Made by a program: the position numbers and the translations under genes. From DASTFY01 sp963769115 (lineage in GTDB: Bacteria > Actinomycetota > Acidimicrobiia > Acidimicrobiales > Ilumatobacteraceae), in NCBI GenBank assembly GCA_963769115.1, contig CAVYKN010000011.1, positions 1 to 64,000 of the forward strand: a DNA stretch of 64,000 nt, written 5' to 3'. Below, in pieces: positions 1-7,678 of this stretch. Numbering within the stretch: the stretch's first letter is position 1; every line of letters starts with the position of its first letter. The notes beneath the pieces are model-generated. The model was not told the origin of the DNA. It did not search any database and was given only the letters and a program-made list of their open reading frames with translations.

Positions 1-17
1 CACGCGGTGGGTCGACG

Positions 18-570
18 TCAGACCCTGACGCCGAGGAGCCCGGTGAGGGTGGCCAGGGCGATACCGGCGGCACAGGCGATGATCCAGCGGTGGCGGAAGG
101 AAGGCGGTGTCGCGGTTCCACCCATGTCGGCGAGGAGGAGGCCTTCGATCAGGAACCACGGCTCGAACACGAGGAGGTCCCAGATGACCCAGCCGTGTCG
201 TGACGCGTCGAACTATTGGCCGTCAACGTCGATGGCTCCGGCGACGGTGACGGACCGATAGACGATGCCGTACAGGCCGTGGGCGGCGGCGATCGCCGAA
301 CCGGCCAGGCTGATGAGCAGAAGGCCGGCCTGACCACACCGGGGCGGGCGCGACCAGCGCGCCGGCGACAGGCCGGCAGCGCGTACGCCTGTTGCAGCCC
401 AGTTGATGGCTCGCCACTCGGGCAACGCGCTCGCTGATGGCTTCACCGCCGAGAGCCCGATCGTCCCGCCGAGAGCCGAATACAGGTGCGGGACCAGGTA
501 GGCAACGGACCAGAGAGCCAGCGCCGTCGCGAATACGACGAGAGTCCGGTCGATGCCTGGCGATGTCGGT
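18..570 (-). pseudogene. DUF3995-like membrane protein, in-frame stop, start not found
   Basis: The minus strand from about 570 down to a TGA at 18-20 reads in one frame as a hydrophobic protein with about four membrane segments. The segment ending in AGAIDVDGQ, followed by WVIWDLLVFEPWFLIEGLLL, resembles the end of DUF3995 integral membrane proteins (AGAIDVP, then WDPxWLLGG). A TAG directly after AGAIDVDGQ, at about 213-215, splits the frame, and I see no start codon with a ribosome site upstream. It is either a decayed gene or carries a base-call error. DUF3995 proteins have no known function. The family call rests on memory of the family pattern, not a search. Confidence 0.45.
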
Positions 571-641
571 CGTGCCGCAACGCCGAGCAGGCGCGCTTCG
601 CGCCCTGCGGCTCGTGGCTGATGAGCGTCACGCGGAGCCGT

Positions 642-1022
642 TCAGCTGAAGGAATGCGGGCCGAACCGGCCCCACGCAATGAGCGCTGCGAGTGCGAGAT
701 AGACGAGGTTGAGCGTGACGAACTTGCGCTCGCCACGGCGAAGGTGCGTGATCATCGCGCCGACCATGAGCAGGATCCAGCAGGCGGCGGTGATGGGTAC
801 GAGGACCGGGGCCACGTCGATGACGGCGGGCAGGGTGAGGCCTGCCACGGCGAGCAGCTCGAGGACTCCGAGGGTCTTGACGAAGCCGGCAGTGTGGTCC
901 TTGGTCCATCCTCCGCCGGGGACGTGAGCGAGCGTGTCCTTGGACACGAAGGTCTTGCTGATGCCGCCGGTGAGGGCGACGAGGGTCAGCAGGCCGGTGA
1001 TGATCCACAGCGTGAGGTTCAT
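642..1022 (-). CDS. DoxX-like family membrane protein
   Basis: A 126-residue protein of four predicted membrane helices with the size and layout of DoxX/DoxD-like proteins: a first helix with TGGISKTFV, then helices near residues 50, 75 and 105. The start is ATG at 1022, preceded by AAGGA about 7 bases upstream. The frame stays open 30 codons further upstream, but that part is not hydrophobic. DoxX-like proteins are small inner-membrane proteins of uncertain role, often near redox or stress genes. It diverges from the epimerase gene, and a match to the ECF41 promoter pattern at 1145-1171 points at it, so it may belong to the same circuit as the sigma gene at 2370. Confidence 0.8.
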   Translation of the reverse strand: MNLTLWIITGLLTLVALTGGISKTFVSKDTLAHVPGGGWTKDHTAGFVKTLGVLELLAVAGLTLPAVIDVAPVLVPITAACWILLMVGAMITHLRRGERKFVTLNLVYLALAALIAWGRFGPHSFS

Positions 1023-1144
1023 GATGTTGTCCTTCGTGTTGGGAAGGCCGCGACGGCTCGTAGCTGGCCGATCGGCTCGTTGCTCGAAAGTCGCATGTCG
1101 CAGCTCGCTCACTGCGCAGGACGGAGTTGTGGCAATGACGATGT

Positions 1145-1171
1145 GACGGTTGGCGGCGGATCGGCGTGACG
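1145..1171 (-). promoter_or_regulatory. ECF41-type promoter toward doxX-like gene
   Basis: On the minus strand CGTCACG (1165-1171) is followed by exactly 16 bases and then CGTC (1145-1148). The known ECF41 promoter pattern is TGTCACA, 16 bases, CGTC. This site differs at the first base and has G at the last -35 position, like the two sites at 1224 and 2300. It faces the doxX-like gene with an expected leader of about 115 bases. It is the weakest of the four matches. Confidence 0.45.
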
Positions 1172-1223
1172 GTTCCGGACGGTGACCGCGTTCACAGCGG
1201 GATCGTCATGCCCGCCCTCGCGC

Positions 1224-1250
1224 TGTCACGCTCCGCCGCCCTGGTCCGTC
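1224..1250 (+). promoter_or_regulatory. ECF41-type promoter of epimerase gene
   Basis: TGTCACG at 1224-1230, 16 bases, then CGTC at 1247-1250. This fits the ECF41 sigma promoter pattern with the exact spacing. It lies about 68 bases before the epimerase start, in the region shared with the divergent doxX-like gene. Confidence 0.7.
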
Positions 1251-1317
1251 AACGGGTGGCTCGGCCGTCCTCCTCGGAAGAGTCGGGCCAGCCATGTTGT
1301 CGTAGATGGAGGAACCC

Positions 1318-2253
1318 ATGCAGAAGGTCTTCGTTTCGGGAGCGACCGGGGTGTTGGGTCGCCGAGTGGTCGCCGGGCTGGTCGCGGCGGGCTTCGACGT
1401 GACCGGTGTGGCGCGTGATCCCTCGAAGCACGCCGATCTTGCCGCTCTCGGCGTTCGACCGGTCGCGGTGGACCTGTTCGACCGGGCGGCGGTGCACGCG
1501 GCGGTCGCCGGGCACGAGGTGGTGTGCAACCTGGCGACGGCGATCCCGCTGGGAGATCGGGCCAACGACCCGTCGGCGTGGGAGGACAACGATCGGATCC
1601 GTCGCGACGGCTCCCGCAACCTGGTGGACGCCGCACTCGCGGCAGGCGCGAGCCGCTACCTGCAGGAGTCGATCGCCTTCGTGTATGCCGATGGCGGCGA
1701 GCGGTTCCTGGACGAGTCCGCTGCGATCGCTGCCGCCGGCGTCACGAGCGCGGCCCTGGTCGCCGAGGCCGAGGCGGCCCGGTTCGCCGAGCACGGCGGG
1801 GCCGGGGTCGCGTTGCGGTTCGGGCAGTTCTACGGCTTCGACAGCGGCCACACCGTCCGGGCGATCGAAGCCGCCCTGGCCGGCCTGCCCGTGGAACTCG
1901 GTGATGAGGCGGCCTACCGCTCGTCGGTCACGACCGACGACGCAGCGTCGGCAGTGGTGGCGGCGCTGGATGCCCCGAGCGGCGTGTACAACGTCGTCGA
2001 CGACCGGCCGCTGCCCCGAGCCGAGTACGTCGATGCGCTCGCCGATGCGCTCGGGGTGCCATCCCCGACCGTGCGGTCGGTGACCCTCGAGCTGCCGCCG
2101 ACCGTTCTCGGTGATGTTGCGCTCGCTGCGTGTCTCGAACCAGCGATTCAAGGAGGCCACCGGGTGGCAGCCGCGGTTCCCGAGCGCGTGGGAGGGCTGG
2201 GCCGCCGTCATCGCCGAGTGGCGCGCCCATCGCGCCCAGGCCGGCTGGCGTGA
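1318..2253 (+). CDS. NAD-dependent epimerase/dehydratase (C-terminal frameshift)
   Basis: An extended short-chain dehydrogenase-type protein. It begins MQKVFVSGATGVLGRRVV, with the GxxGxxG nucleotide-binding loop at residues 7-13, and continues through a Rossmann fold to about residue 265. GGAGG six bases upstream supports ATG 1318 over ATG 1306. Near 2110-2120 the frame shifts: the expected C terminus (RSLRVSNQRFKEATGWQP) continues in the next frame, while the original frame runs into meaningless sequence to 2253. It is probably a one-base indel. Its promoter fits the ECF41 pattern, and epimerases are known partners of ECF41 sigma factors. The substrate cannot be told. Confidence 0.85.
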   Translation: MQKVFVSGATGVLGRRVVAGLVAAGFDVTGVARDPSKHADLAALGVRPVAVDLFDRAAVHAAVAGHEVVCNLATAIPLGDRANDPSAWEDNDRIRRDGSRNLVDAALAAGASRYLQESIAFVYADGGERFLDESAAIAAAGVTSAALVAEAEAARFAEHGGAGVALRFGQFYGFDSGHTVRAIEAALAGLPVELGDEAAYRSSVTTDDAASAVVAALDAPSGVYNVVDDRPLPRAEYVDALADALGVPSPTVRSVTLELPPTVLGDVALAACLEPAIQGGHRVAAAVPERVGGLGRRHRRVARPSRPGRLA

Positions 2254-2299
2254 CGACCTGCCGGTGAGAGCCACGTCGCCGACAGCCGATCGCCGCACC

Positions 2300-2326
2300 T
2301 GTCACGTTTCGTCGCGCTCAGCCGTC
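2300..2326 (+). promoter_or_regulatory. ECF41-type promoter of the sigma gene (autoregulation)
   Basis: TGTCACG at 2300-2306, 16 bases, CGTC at 2323-2326. It has the same sequence elements and spacing as the site at 1224. It sits 44 bases before the GTG at 2370, so the sigma factor probably transcribes its own gene and the NmrA-like gene after it. Confidence 0.7.
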
Positions 2327-2369
2327 AATACCGCGACACCGACACACCGCTCCGCAGAAGGGAGTCAGC

Positions 2370-3392
2370 GTGGCCAGCGCGACACCGACCTTGACAGCAT
2401 CCGGACGACCGTCTGGACTCGAGCCGTCGCTGCGCCGCCGAGTCGCTCGGCGGCGTGATCCCGACCGTAACGACCAGCCCGACCAGATGAACCCCGACAC
2501 GCTCGCCCGAGACTTCAACGAGTACCGGCCGCGGCTGCTCGGAATCGCCTACCGGATGTTGGGCAGCGCCTGGGACGCCGAGGACGTCGTCGCCGAGGCC
2601 ATGGTCCGATGGATGGGCGTCGACCGGGAACAGGTTCGCGAGCCGCTGGCGTTCCTCACGACGGTCGTCACCCGGCTGGCGATCGACCAACTTCGATCAG
2701 CACGAGCCACACGCGAGACGTACGTCGGGGAGTGGCTCCCCGAGCCCGTGGTGACCGACCCGTCACGGCTGGGCCCACTGGACACCGTCGAGCGACGCGA
2801 CACCGTGTCGCTGGCGACGTTGCGCATGATGGAGGCGCTCACGCCTCCCGAGCGCGCGGTGCTCGTGCTGCACGAAGCCTTCGACATGAGCCACGCCGAG
2901 GTCGCCGACATCCTCGGGATCAGTGAGGCAGGCGCCCGCCAACACCTTCGTCGTGCCCGTAGCCACCTCGACCGCGATGTCGGGCGCTCCGGACGCGCCG
3001 TGCACGACCAGACTCTGGAGCGGTTCCTCACCGCCCTCGAGAACGGCGACCTCGCCCAAGTGCAAGACCTGCTGGCCGCTGACGTCGCGTCCTACAGCGA
3101 CGGCGGCGGCAGAGCACACGCCGCCCGGCGACCCGTCCTGGGCGCCGAACACATCGTCCAGTACGTCGGAACGCTTCGGCGCCACCTGCCCGTTCGCGAC
3201 GTGCGCCGAGTGGACGTGAACGGACAGCCCGCGGCCACCCTCTGGTTCGGCCGCCAGTTCGCACTGCTCGCCCTCGACGTTCGCGGCGACAAGATCCGAG
3301 AGATCCACTGGATCATGAACCCGGACAAGCTCCGATACCTGCACCAACAACTCGCCGACGCGAACGAAGCACCGCCGAGGACGCCGTCGTGA
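2370..3392 (+). CDS. RNA polymerase sigma factor, ECF41 (SigJ-like)
   Basis: Sigma region 2 (RPRLLGIAYRMLGSAWDAED) and region 4 (LTPPERAVLVLHEAFDMSHAE) are followed by a SnoaL-like C-terminal extension of about 120 residues. All three ECF41 signatures are present: WLPEP between the sigma domains, DGGGR in the extension and NPDKL near the end. In ECF41 the extension controls sigma activity in place of a classical anti-sigma factor. Two starts are possible. GTG 2370 has an AAGGGAG site six bases upstream but adds 39 basic residues. ATG 2487 gives the usual ECF41 N terminus but no ribosome site. I chose the first on the ribosome site and the promoter at 2300. The NmrA-like gene follows after 28 bases. 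Confidence 0.9.
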   Translation: MASATPTLTASGRPSGLEPSLRRRVARRRDPDRNDQPDQMNPDTLARDFNEYRPRLLGIAYRMLGSAWDAEDVVAEAMVRWMGVDREQVREPLAFLTTVVTRLAIDQLRSARATRETYVGEWLPEPVVTDPSRLGPLDTVERRDTVSLATLRMMEALTPPERAVLVLHEAFDMSHAEVADILGISEAGARQHLRRARSHLDRDVGRSGRAVHDQTLERFLTALENGDLAQVQDLLAADVASYSDGGGRAHAARRPVLGAEHIVQYVGTLRRHLPVRDVRRVDVNGQPAATLWFGRQFALLALDVRGDKIREIHWIMNPDKLRYLHQQLADANEAPPRTPS

Positions 3393-3420
3393 CCGCCTCG
3401 GTCGCTGATCGGAACGCGGC

Positions 3421-4205
3421 ATGAGCACGAACCGAGACGTCGGGATCCGCGTCGCCGTAGCTGGGGGAACCGGACGGACAGGACGTCGCGTCGTGTCGGC
3501 GCTGCAGCGAGCGGGACACCAGACCGTCGTGATGTCTCGCTCGTCTGGCGTCGACCTCGTCGCTGGACAGGGCATCGATCGAGCGTTGGCCGACGTCGAT
3601 GCCGTCATCGACGTCACGAACACGTTGGTTGCTGACGACGACGCTGCACGAGAGTTCTTCGCCAACGCGACGGGGCACCTCCTCGAAGCCGAAGAACGAG
3701 CCGGCGTCGCTCACCACGTCCTCCTGTCGATCCTTGGCGTCGACCGCGTCCACGGCAACGCTCACTACGTCGGGAAGCGACACCAGGAACACCTCGTCCA
3801 GACCGGGCCGGTCCCCTACACCATCGTTCGCGCTGCCCAGTTCCATGATTTCGCCGCCATGGTGGTCAGCTGGACTCGACAAGGGCAGACCGCCGTCATT
3901 CCCCCATTGCTCGTGCAGCCCGTCGCGGTCTCTGACGTTGCCGACGTCGTCGCCACGAGCGCCGCCGCGCCGGCGCGATTCGGCACCATCGACCTCGCCG
4001 GCCCGGCCCACAAGATCTGGTGGACATGGCACGGCGCACACTCACCCGGCGCGGCGAGTCCCTTACCCTCATCCCGAGCTGGCACGATGGTCCGTTCGGC
4101 ATCGAGATGGCCGGGGACGTCCTCCTTCCCGGGCCTGAGGCGCTCCTCGCCGCCACCACCTTCGATTCATGGCTCGAGACCGAGGAGGCGACCTCCTCAG
4201 GTTGA
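3421..4205 (+). CDS. NmrA-like NAD(P)-binding protein (C-terminal frameshift)
   Basis: Starts MSTNRDVGIRVAVAGGTGRTG, with the GGTGRTG dinucleotide loop of NmrA/SDR-a5 proteins. It continues through a Rossmann fold and an IVRAAQFHDF segment typical of NAD(P)H-binding NmrA-like reductases. Near 4015 the frame changes: the expected end (DLVDMARRTL to FDSWLETEE) is one frame over and stops at 4205. It is probably a single-base deletion. The gene lies 28 bases after the ECF41 gene and is probably co-transcribed, giving the oxidoreductase part of the ECF41 partner set. The substrate is unknown. Confidence 0.8.
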
Positions 4206-4245
4206 GTTGAGCGCGTCCGGAAGCGCCGATCCTCGGTGACGGGCC

Positions 4246-5339
4246 TTACGGCGCCGTGGGTGCCACCGGGGAATCGGGAGCGTTGGTGCGGAGGAGGCGT
4301 GCGACGCGGTCGGCGAGGGGCCAGGCTCCGTCGGTCCAGTTGCTGATGATCGTCCAGGTGAGTTCTCGCGAAGGTTGGTGCACGCTCTTGAACGAGATGC
4401 CCGCGTCGTAGCCTTCGAGGTCGACGGTGTCGGTGTTGGGGTCGAGCCAGAAGCCGAGACCGTAGGGGGTGCCTCCGGCAGTGTGGCCGTGTGGGGTGGT
4501 CATCTGCGTGAGTGTTGCTGGGCGCACGATGTTGCCGGCGAAGAGGGCTTGCCAGAAGCGCATCATGTCGTCGGTCGTCGTGTACAGACCGCCGTCGCCG
4601 ATCCGCGCACGGGGACGTGAAGCGTGTTCACTTGAAGCCCGTCGCGGTGCAGGTAGCCGATTGCCGTATCGCCGGGCAGCGCGTCGGTCCGGAGCACGCC
4701 GGTCGACTGTTGTCGGGCGGGTTGGCCGACGAGTACGTCAATCAGGTCGTAGAAGCTGGTGCCGGTGGCGCGCTCCGCCAGCAGCGCGAGCAGCGCGTAG
4801 CCGCCGTTGTTGTAGGCGAAGCGTGCGCCCGGCGCGTCGGTCATCGGTCGGTTGTCGAGCAGCACGATGGTGGCCGACGGGCTGTCGACGAGGTGGGGTG
4901 GCTGGCACATCACGTAGTCGGTTCTCGAGCCGATCTGTGACTCGTCGAGGTAGTCGCCGATGCCTGAACGGTGAGTGAGGAGATGCTCGATCGTGACGTA
5001 GTCGTCGATGAGCGGTAGGTCGCGACCGAGCAGGGATCGCGCTGTCGTGGTGAGCGAGAGCTGGCCGCGTTCGACGAGCACCATGATCACCGCGGCGGTG
5101 TAGCCCTTGGTTCCGCTCGCGGCTGCGAATCTGGCCGCACACGTGTTGGGGACACGGTGAGCGCGGTCGGCGAGGCCATGCGCGGATTCGTAGATCAGCT
5201 GCCCGCCGGAGTCGACGCGGATCACTCCCGAGAAGCCGCAACGTTCGGCCTCGCGCGCCTCAGATGCGAGTGACGTCGGCAGCTGCTCACCGAGCGAGAA
5301 GAGTTTGTGGTCGGCGTGCGCTTGCATGGTCTCGATCAT
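4246..5339 (-). CDS. Serine hydrolase, beta-lactamase/class C PBP type (frameshifted)
   Basis: A serine beta-lactamase-like fold. SGTK (SxxK, nucleophile Ser near residue 73), the YNN motif near residue 170 and a late GHTAGG/YDAGISF segment fit the family. The first ORF (to about 4605) runs into TRRPTT and a stop, while the true continuation (IGDGGLYTTTDDMMRFW) lies one frame over and ends at 4246, so one base is missing near 4605. ATG 5339 is used and ATG 5327 is also possible; neither has a good ribosome site. No signal peptide is seen, so a cytoplasmic esterase or peptidase is more likely than drug resistance. Confidence 0.8.
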
Positions 5340-5468
5340 GACTCGACAGCCGGGGCTCGGCAGCGTGGAATATGCGCGTTGGCGGAGAACGCAGTCACGG
5401 GTGTACGTCGGCATCGCCGTGTCCGAAACCGACAAGACAAGCAATCCGAAACCTGTTCTCCTGGAACC

Positions 5469-5774
5469 ATGAGCACACGACACCGCAATGTCGAAGGGTC
5501 GGATCTGCAGACGTTGGTCAACGTCGGACCAGCGGTCGCGCGTCGATTCGAGCGCGTCGGAATCACCCGGACGGGCCAGCTCGTCGGGCGAGACCCAGTA
5601 GCGCTCTATGAGGAAATGTGCGAGGCGGTCGGACAGCGCGAGGATCTATGCCTGCTGGACACGGTCATGTCCGCCGTCGATCAGGCCGACGGTGGTGTGG
5701 CCCGACCGTGGTGGGAACACACCGGGGACCGAAAGCGACTCCTGGCGAAACGGGACGGCGAGTCCCGCGACTAG
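5469..5774 (+). CDS. Helix-hairpin-helix protein, Cdd1-like
   Basis: A 101-residue protein. DLQTLVNVGPAVARRFERVG is a helix-hairpin-helix repeat, followed by DPVALYEEMCEAVGQREDLC and a late PWW. This order matches the Cdd1 ('pathogenicity locus') family, small proteins with a DNA-binding-type hairpin but no proven role. The start at 5469 is the first Met in line with the family; the frame is open further upstream. It stands alone between two minus-strand genes. Confidence 0.8.
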   Translation: MSTRHRNVEGSDLQTLVNVGPAVARRFERVGITRTGQLVGRDPVALYEEMCEAVGQREDLCLLDTVMSAVDQADGGVARPWWEHTGDRKRLLAKRDGESRD

Positions 5775-5947
5775 CGGATCACAATGAGCGGTTGGACCGG
5801 CCCGTCGTCCAGCGAGGCGAGCCGGGGTACGACGACGGGCACCGCAGCCTCAACGAGACGGTCGAGCACCGACCGGAGCTGATCGTCGGCACCGCGAGGG
5901 CCGAGGATGTCGTCACCGTTGAATGACCGCGACGTGCCGCCGTGAGG

Positions 5948-6589
5948 TCATCGGGTGAACGTGAGGTGGGTGACGCCGCTGGGCGTCGAGACCGCCTCCA
6001 CGTCGTACTGCTGCTCCAACGCCTCCAGACCGTCCCACAGCCGAACACCGCGGCCGAGCAGGATCGGCACCTGCACGACGTGCAGGTGGTCGACGAGACC
6101 GGCGGCGATGAACGCGCGCATCATGGTCGGGCCCCCGCCGATGCGGACGTCCTGACCGGCGGCTGCGTCCCGCGCCACCTCGAGTGCATCCGCTGGCGCG
6201 GCGTCGAGGAAGTGGAACGTCGTACCACCCTCCATCTCCAGCGACGGGCGCGGACGGTGGGTCAGGACGTACGTCGGCGTGTGGAACGGCGGGTTGTCGC
6301 CCCACCACCCGCGCCACTCCGGGTCGTCCTGCCAGCCCGGAGGGCCGAACTTGCCCGCGCCCATGATCTCCGCACCGATCCCGGGCCCGTGCCGCTCGGC
6401 CATCGCGTGGTCGAAACCCTCGGTGCCGCCCGACTCGCCGAGGACTTCGCGGCGGGCGAACCGAGTGGCGATCATCCACTCGTGGAGCCGATGCCCGGCG
6501 TGGCCGAACGGCGTGTCGAGGGCCTGCCCCTCGCCGGTGGCGAACCCGTCGAGCGAGATCGAGAAGTTGTGGATGCGGACGCGCGACAT
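5948..6589 (-). CDS. Dihydrofolate reductase-like (RibD C-terminal) protein
   Basis: A 213-residue protein that starts MSRVRIHNFSISLDGFATG, the usual opening of RibD-C/DHFR-like reductases. It ends with a VRIGGGPTMMRAFIAAGLVD to VPILLGRGVRLW segment, the family's NADPH-site and dimer region. AAGGAG five bases before the ATG supports the start. These proteins are cytoplasmic NADPH reductases of mostly unknown substrate. A second member is at 33143-33712 and a remnant at 14334-14489. Confidence 0.9.
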   Translation of the reverse strand: MSRVRIHNFSISLDGFATGEGQALDTPFGHAGHRLHEWMIATRFARREVLGESGGTEGFDHAMAERHGPGIGAEIMGAGKFGPPGWQDDPEWRGWWGDNPPFHTPTYVLTHRPRPSLEMEGGTTFHFLDAAPADALEVARDAAAGQDVRIGGGPTMMRAFIAAGLVDHLHVVQVPILLGRGVRLWDGLEALEQQYDVEAVSTPSGVTHLTFTR

Positions 6590-6665
6590 GGCGGCTCCTT
6601 CGGGTGGTGGTGGTCGGTCAGATCGGTTGACCTGTCCCGCGGCGAGATCTCATCGGCCGTGGGAT

Positions 6666-7154
6666 TCAGGCGACCCCGAGATGGTGAGCGAGCTTCTGCA
6701 TCGTCTGCAGACCGAGCTCGACCGCGCCGAAGCCGATCTTTGCATCTCGCTGCTCGACGGTTGGGTGGAGCTGCCGCAGCGTCAACACCGTCTTTCCATC
6801 GGCTTGTTCGTCGAAGGTCAGCGTCACTCGGAAGCGTGCCGGGTCATCGTCGGTGTCGGACCCGTGATCCAGCACCAACCTCTCGACTGGAACGACTTCG
6901 AGGTAGTCGAAGCGATTCGTGAACACGGTGCCGTCTCCGGAAACCATGTCGAAGCACGCTCGACCTCCCGGGCGCACGTCCATCTCTCGGACAGTGCAGG
7001 TGAACCCATCGGGACCAAACCATTGGCAGAAGGCATCCGCATCGGTCCACGCGGCGAACACCGCTTCGCGTGTGGCGTCAAGAACTCGAACGAGGACGAT
7101 CTCACGATCGAGCGCCCACGTCGTCGGATCGGTGATGGTCGGGGTACTGCTCAT
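6666..7154 (-). CDS. SRPBCC/AHSA1 domain protein
   Basis: A 162-residue START-like protein: VRVLDATREAVFAAWTDAD, then CQWFGPDGF and an amphipathic last helix (GAVELGLQTMQKLAHHLGVA), as in AHSA1/activator of Hsp90-like proteins. Its ATG overlaps the TGA of the ArsR gene by four bases, so translation is coupled. ArsR plus SRPBCC pairs are common in actinobacteria. The ligand is unknown. Confidence 0.9.
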   Translation of the reverse strand: MSSTPTITDPTTWALDREIVLVRVLDATREAVFAAWTDADAFCQWFGPDGFTCTVREMDVRPGGRACFDMVSGDGTVFTNRFDYLEVVPVERLVLDHGSDTDDDPARFRVTLTFDEQADGKTVLTLRQLHPTVEQRDAKIGFGAVELGLQTMQKLAHHLGVA

Positions 7155-7516
7155 GGCTTCTCCGATGTCGGTGGGGATGCGGTTCGGTCAGATGTGCGCC
7201 GGAGGTGCGCATCGAGCCGGTCGAGACGGTGCTCCCACGCAGCTCGTGTGTGCTCGGCCCATGCGGCGATCTCGACCAGAGGCTCCGGCCGCAGCCGGCA
7301 TGGCCGCCGTTGTCCATCTCGGCCGCGACTGATCAGACCCGCCTGCTCGAGGACCTTCAGATGACGGGAGATGGCCGGGAGACTGATCGGGAACGGCTCG
7401 GCCAACTCGAGCACGGTTGCCTCACCGTCGGCCAACCGACGCACGATCGAGCGCCGCGTCGGGTCCGACAAGGCGGCGAAGACGACGTCGAACCGATCGG
7501 GGGCCGTCACGGTCAT
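7151..7516 (-). CDS. ArsR-family transcriptional regulator
   Basis: A 121-residue winged-helix protein. ALSDPTRRSIVRRLADGEATV and the recognition helix region ISLPAISRHLKVLEQAGLI are typical of ArsR regulators. There is no CxC metal site, which fits the 'ArsR with SRPBCC' group rather than metal sensors. A CAGGAG site lies 11 bases upstream. Its promoter carries a palindrome across the -35 box (7567-7580), so self-repression is likely. Confidence 0.92.
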   Translation of the reverse strand: MTVTAPDRFDVVFAALSDPTRRSIVRRLADGEATVLELAEPFPISLPAISRHLKVLEQAGLISRGRDGQRRPCRLRPEPLVEIAAWAEHTRAAWEHRLDRLDAHLRRTSDRTASPPTSEKP

Positions 7517-7553
7517 CGTTGCCGTCGCTCCTGCAGATACTTCACAGGTTGGT

Positions 7554-7582
7554 TATTTAACAGAGTGACTACATATAGTCAA
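7554..7582 (-). promoter_or_regulatory. Promoter with overlapping palindromic operator for arsR-SRPBCC
   Basis: On the minus strand TTGACT (7577-7582), 17 bases, then TAAATA (7554-7559) give a near-consensus housekeeping promoter. The -35 box overlaps GACTACATATAGTC (7567-7580), a perfect 5-4-5 inverted repeat. A repressor bound there would block polymerase. The leader to the ArsR start is about 30 bases. Confidence 0.7.
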
Positions 7583-7678
7583 GGAGCGGAGGGGCAGCTG
7601 GCCCGCCGCGCGTCAGCTGGGCCGACTCGACGAACTGCTCGAGACGTTGGCAGTTGTCCTCAGTCGGCGGTTGATCTG

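Noticed and set aside
4246..5339. Antibiotic resistance beta-lactamase
   Set aside because: Only the general serine hydrolase fold is seen, with no signal peptide and no class-specific motifs.
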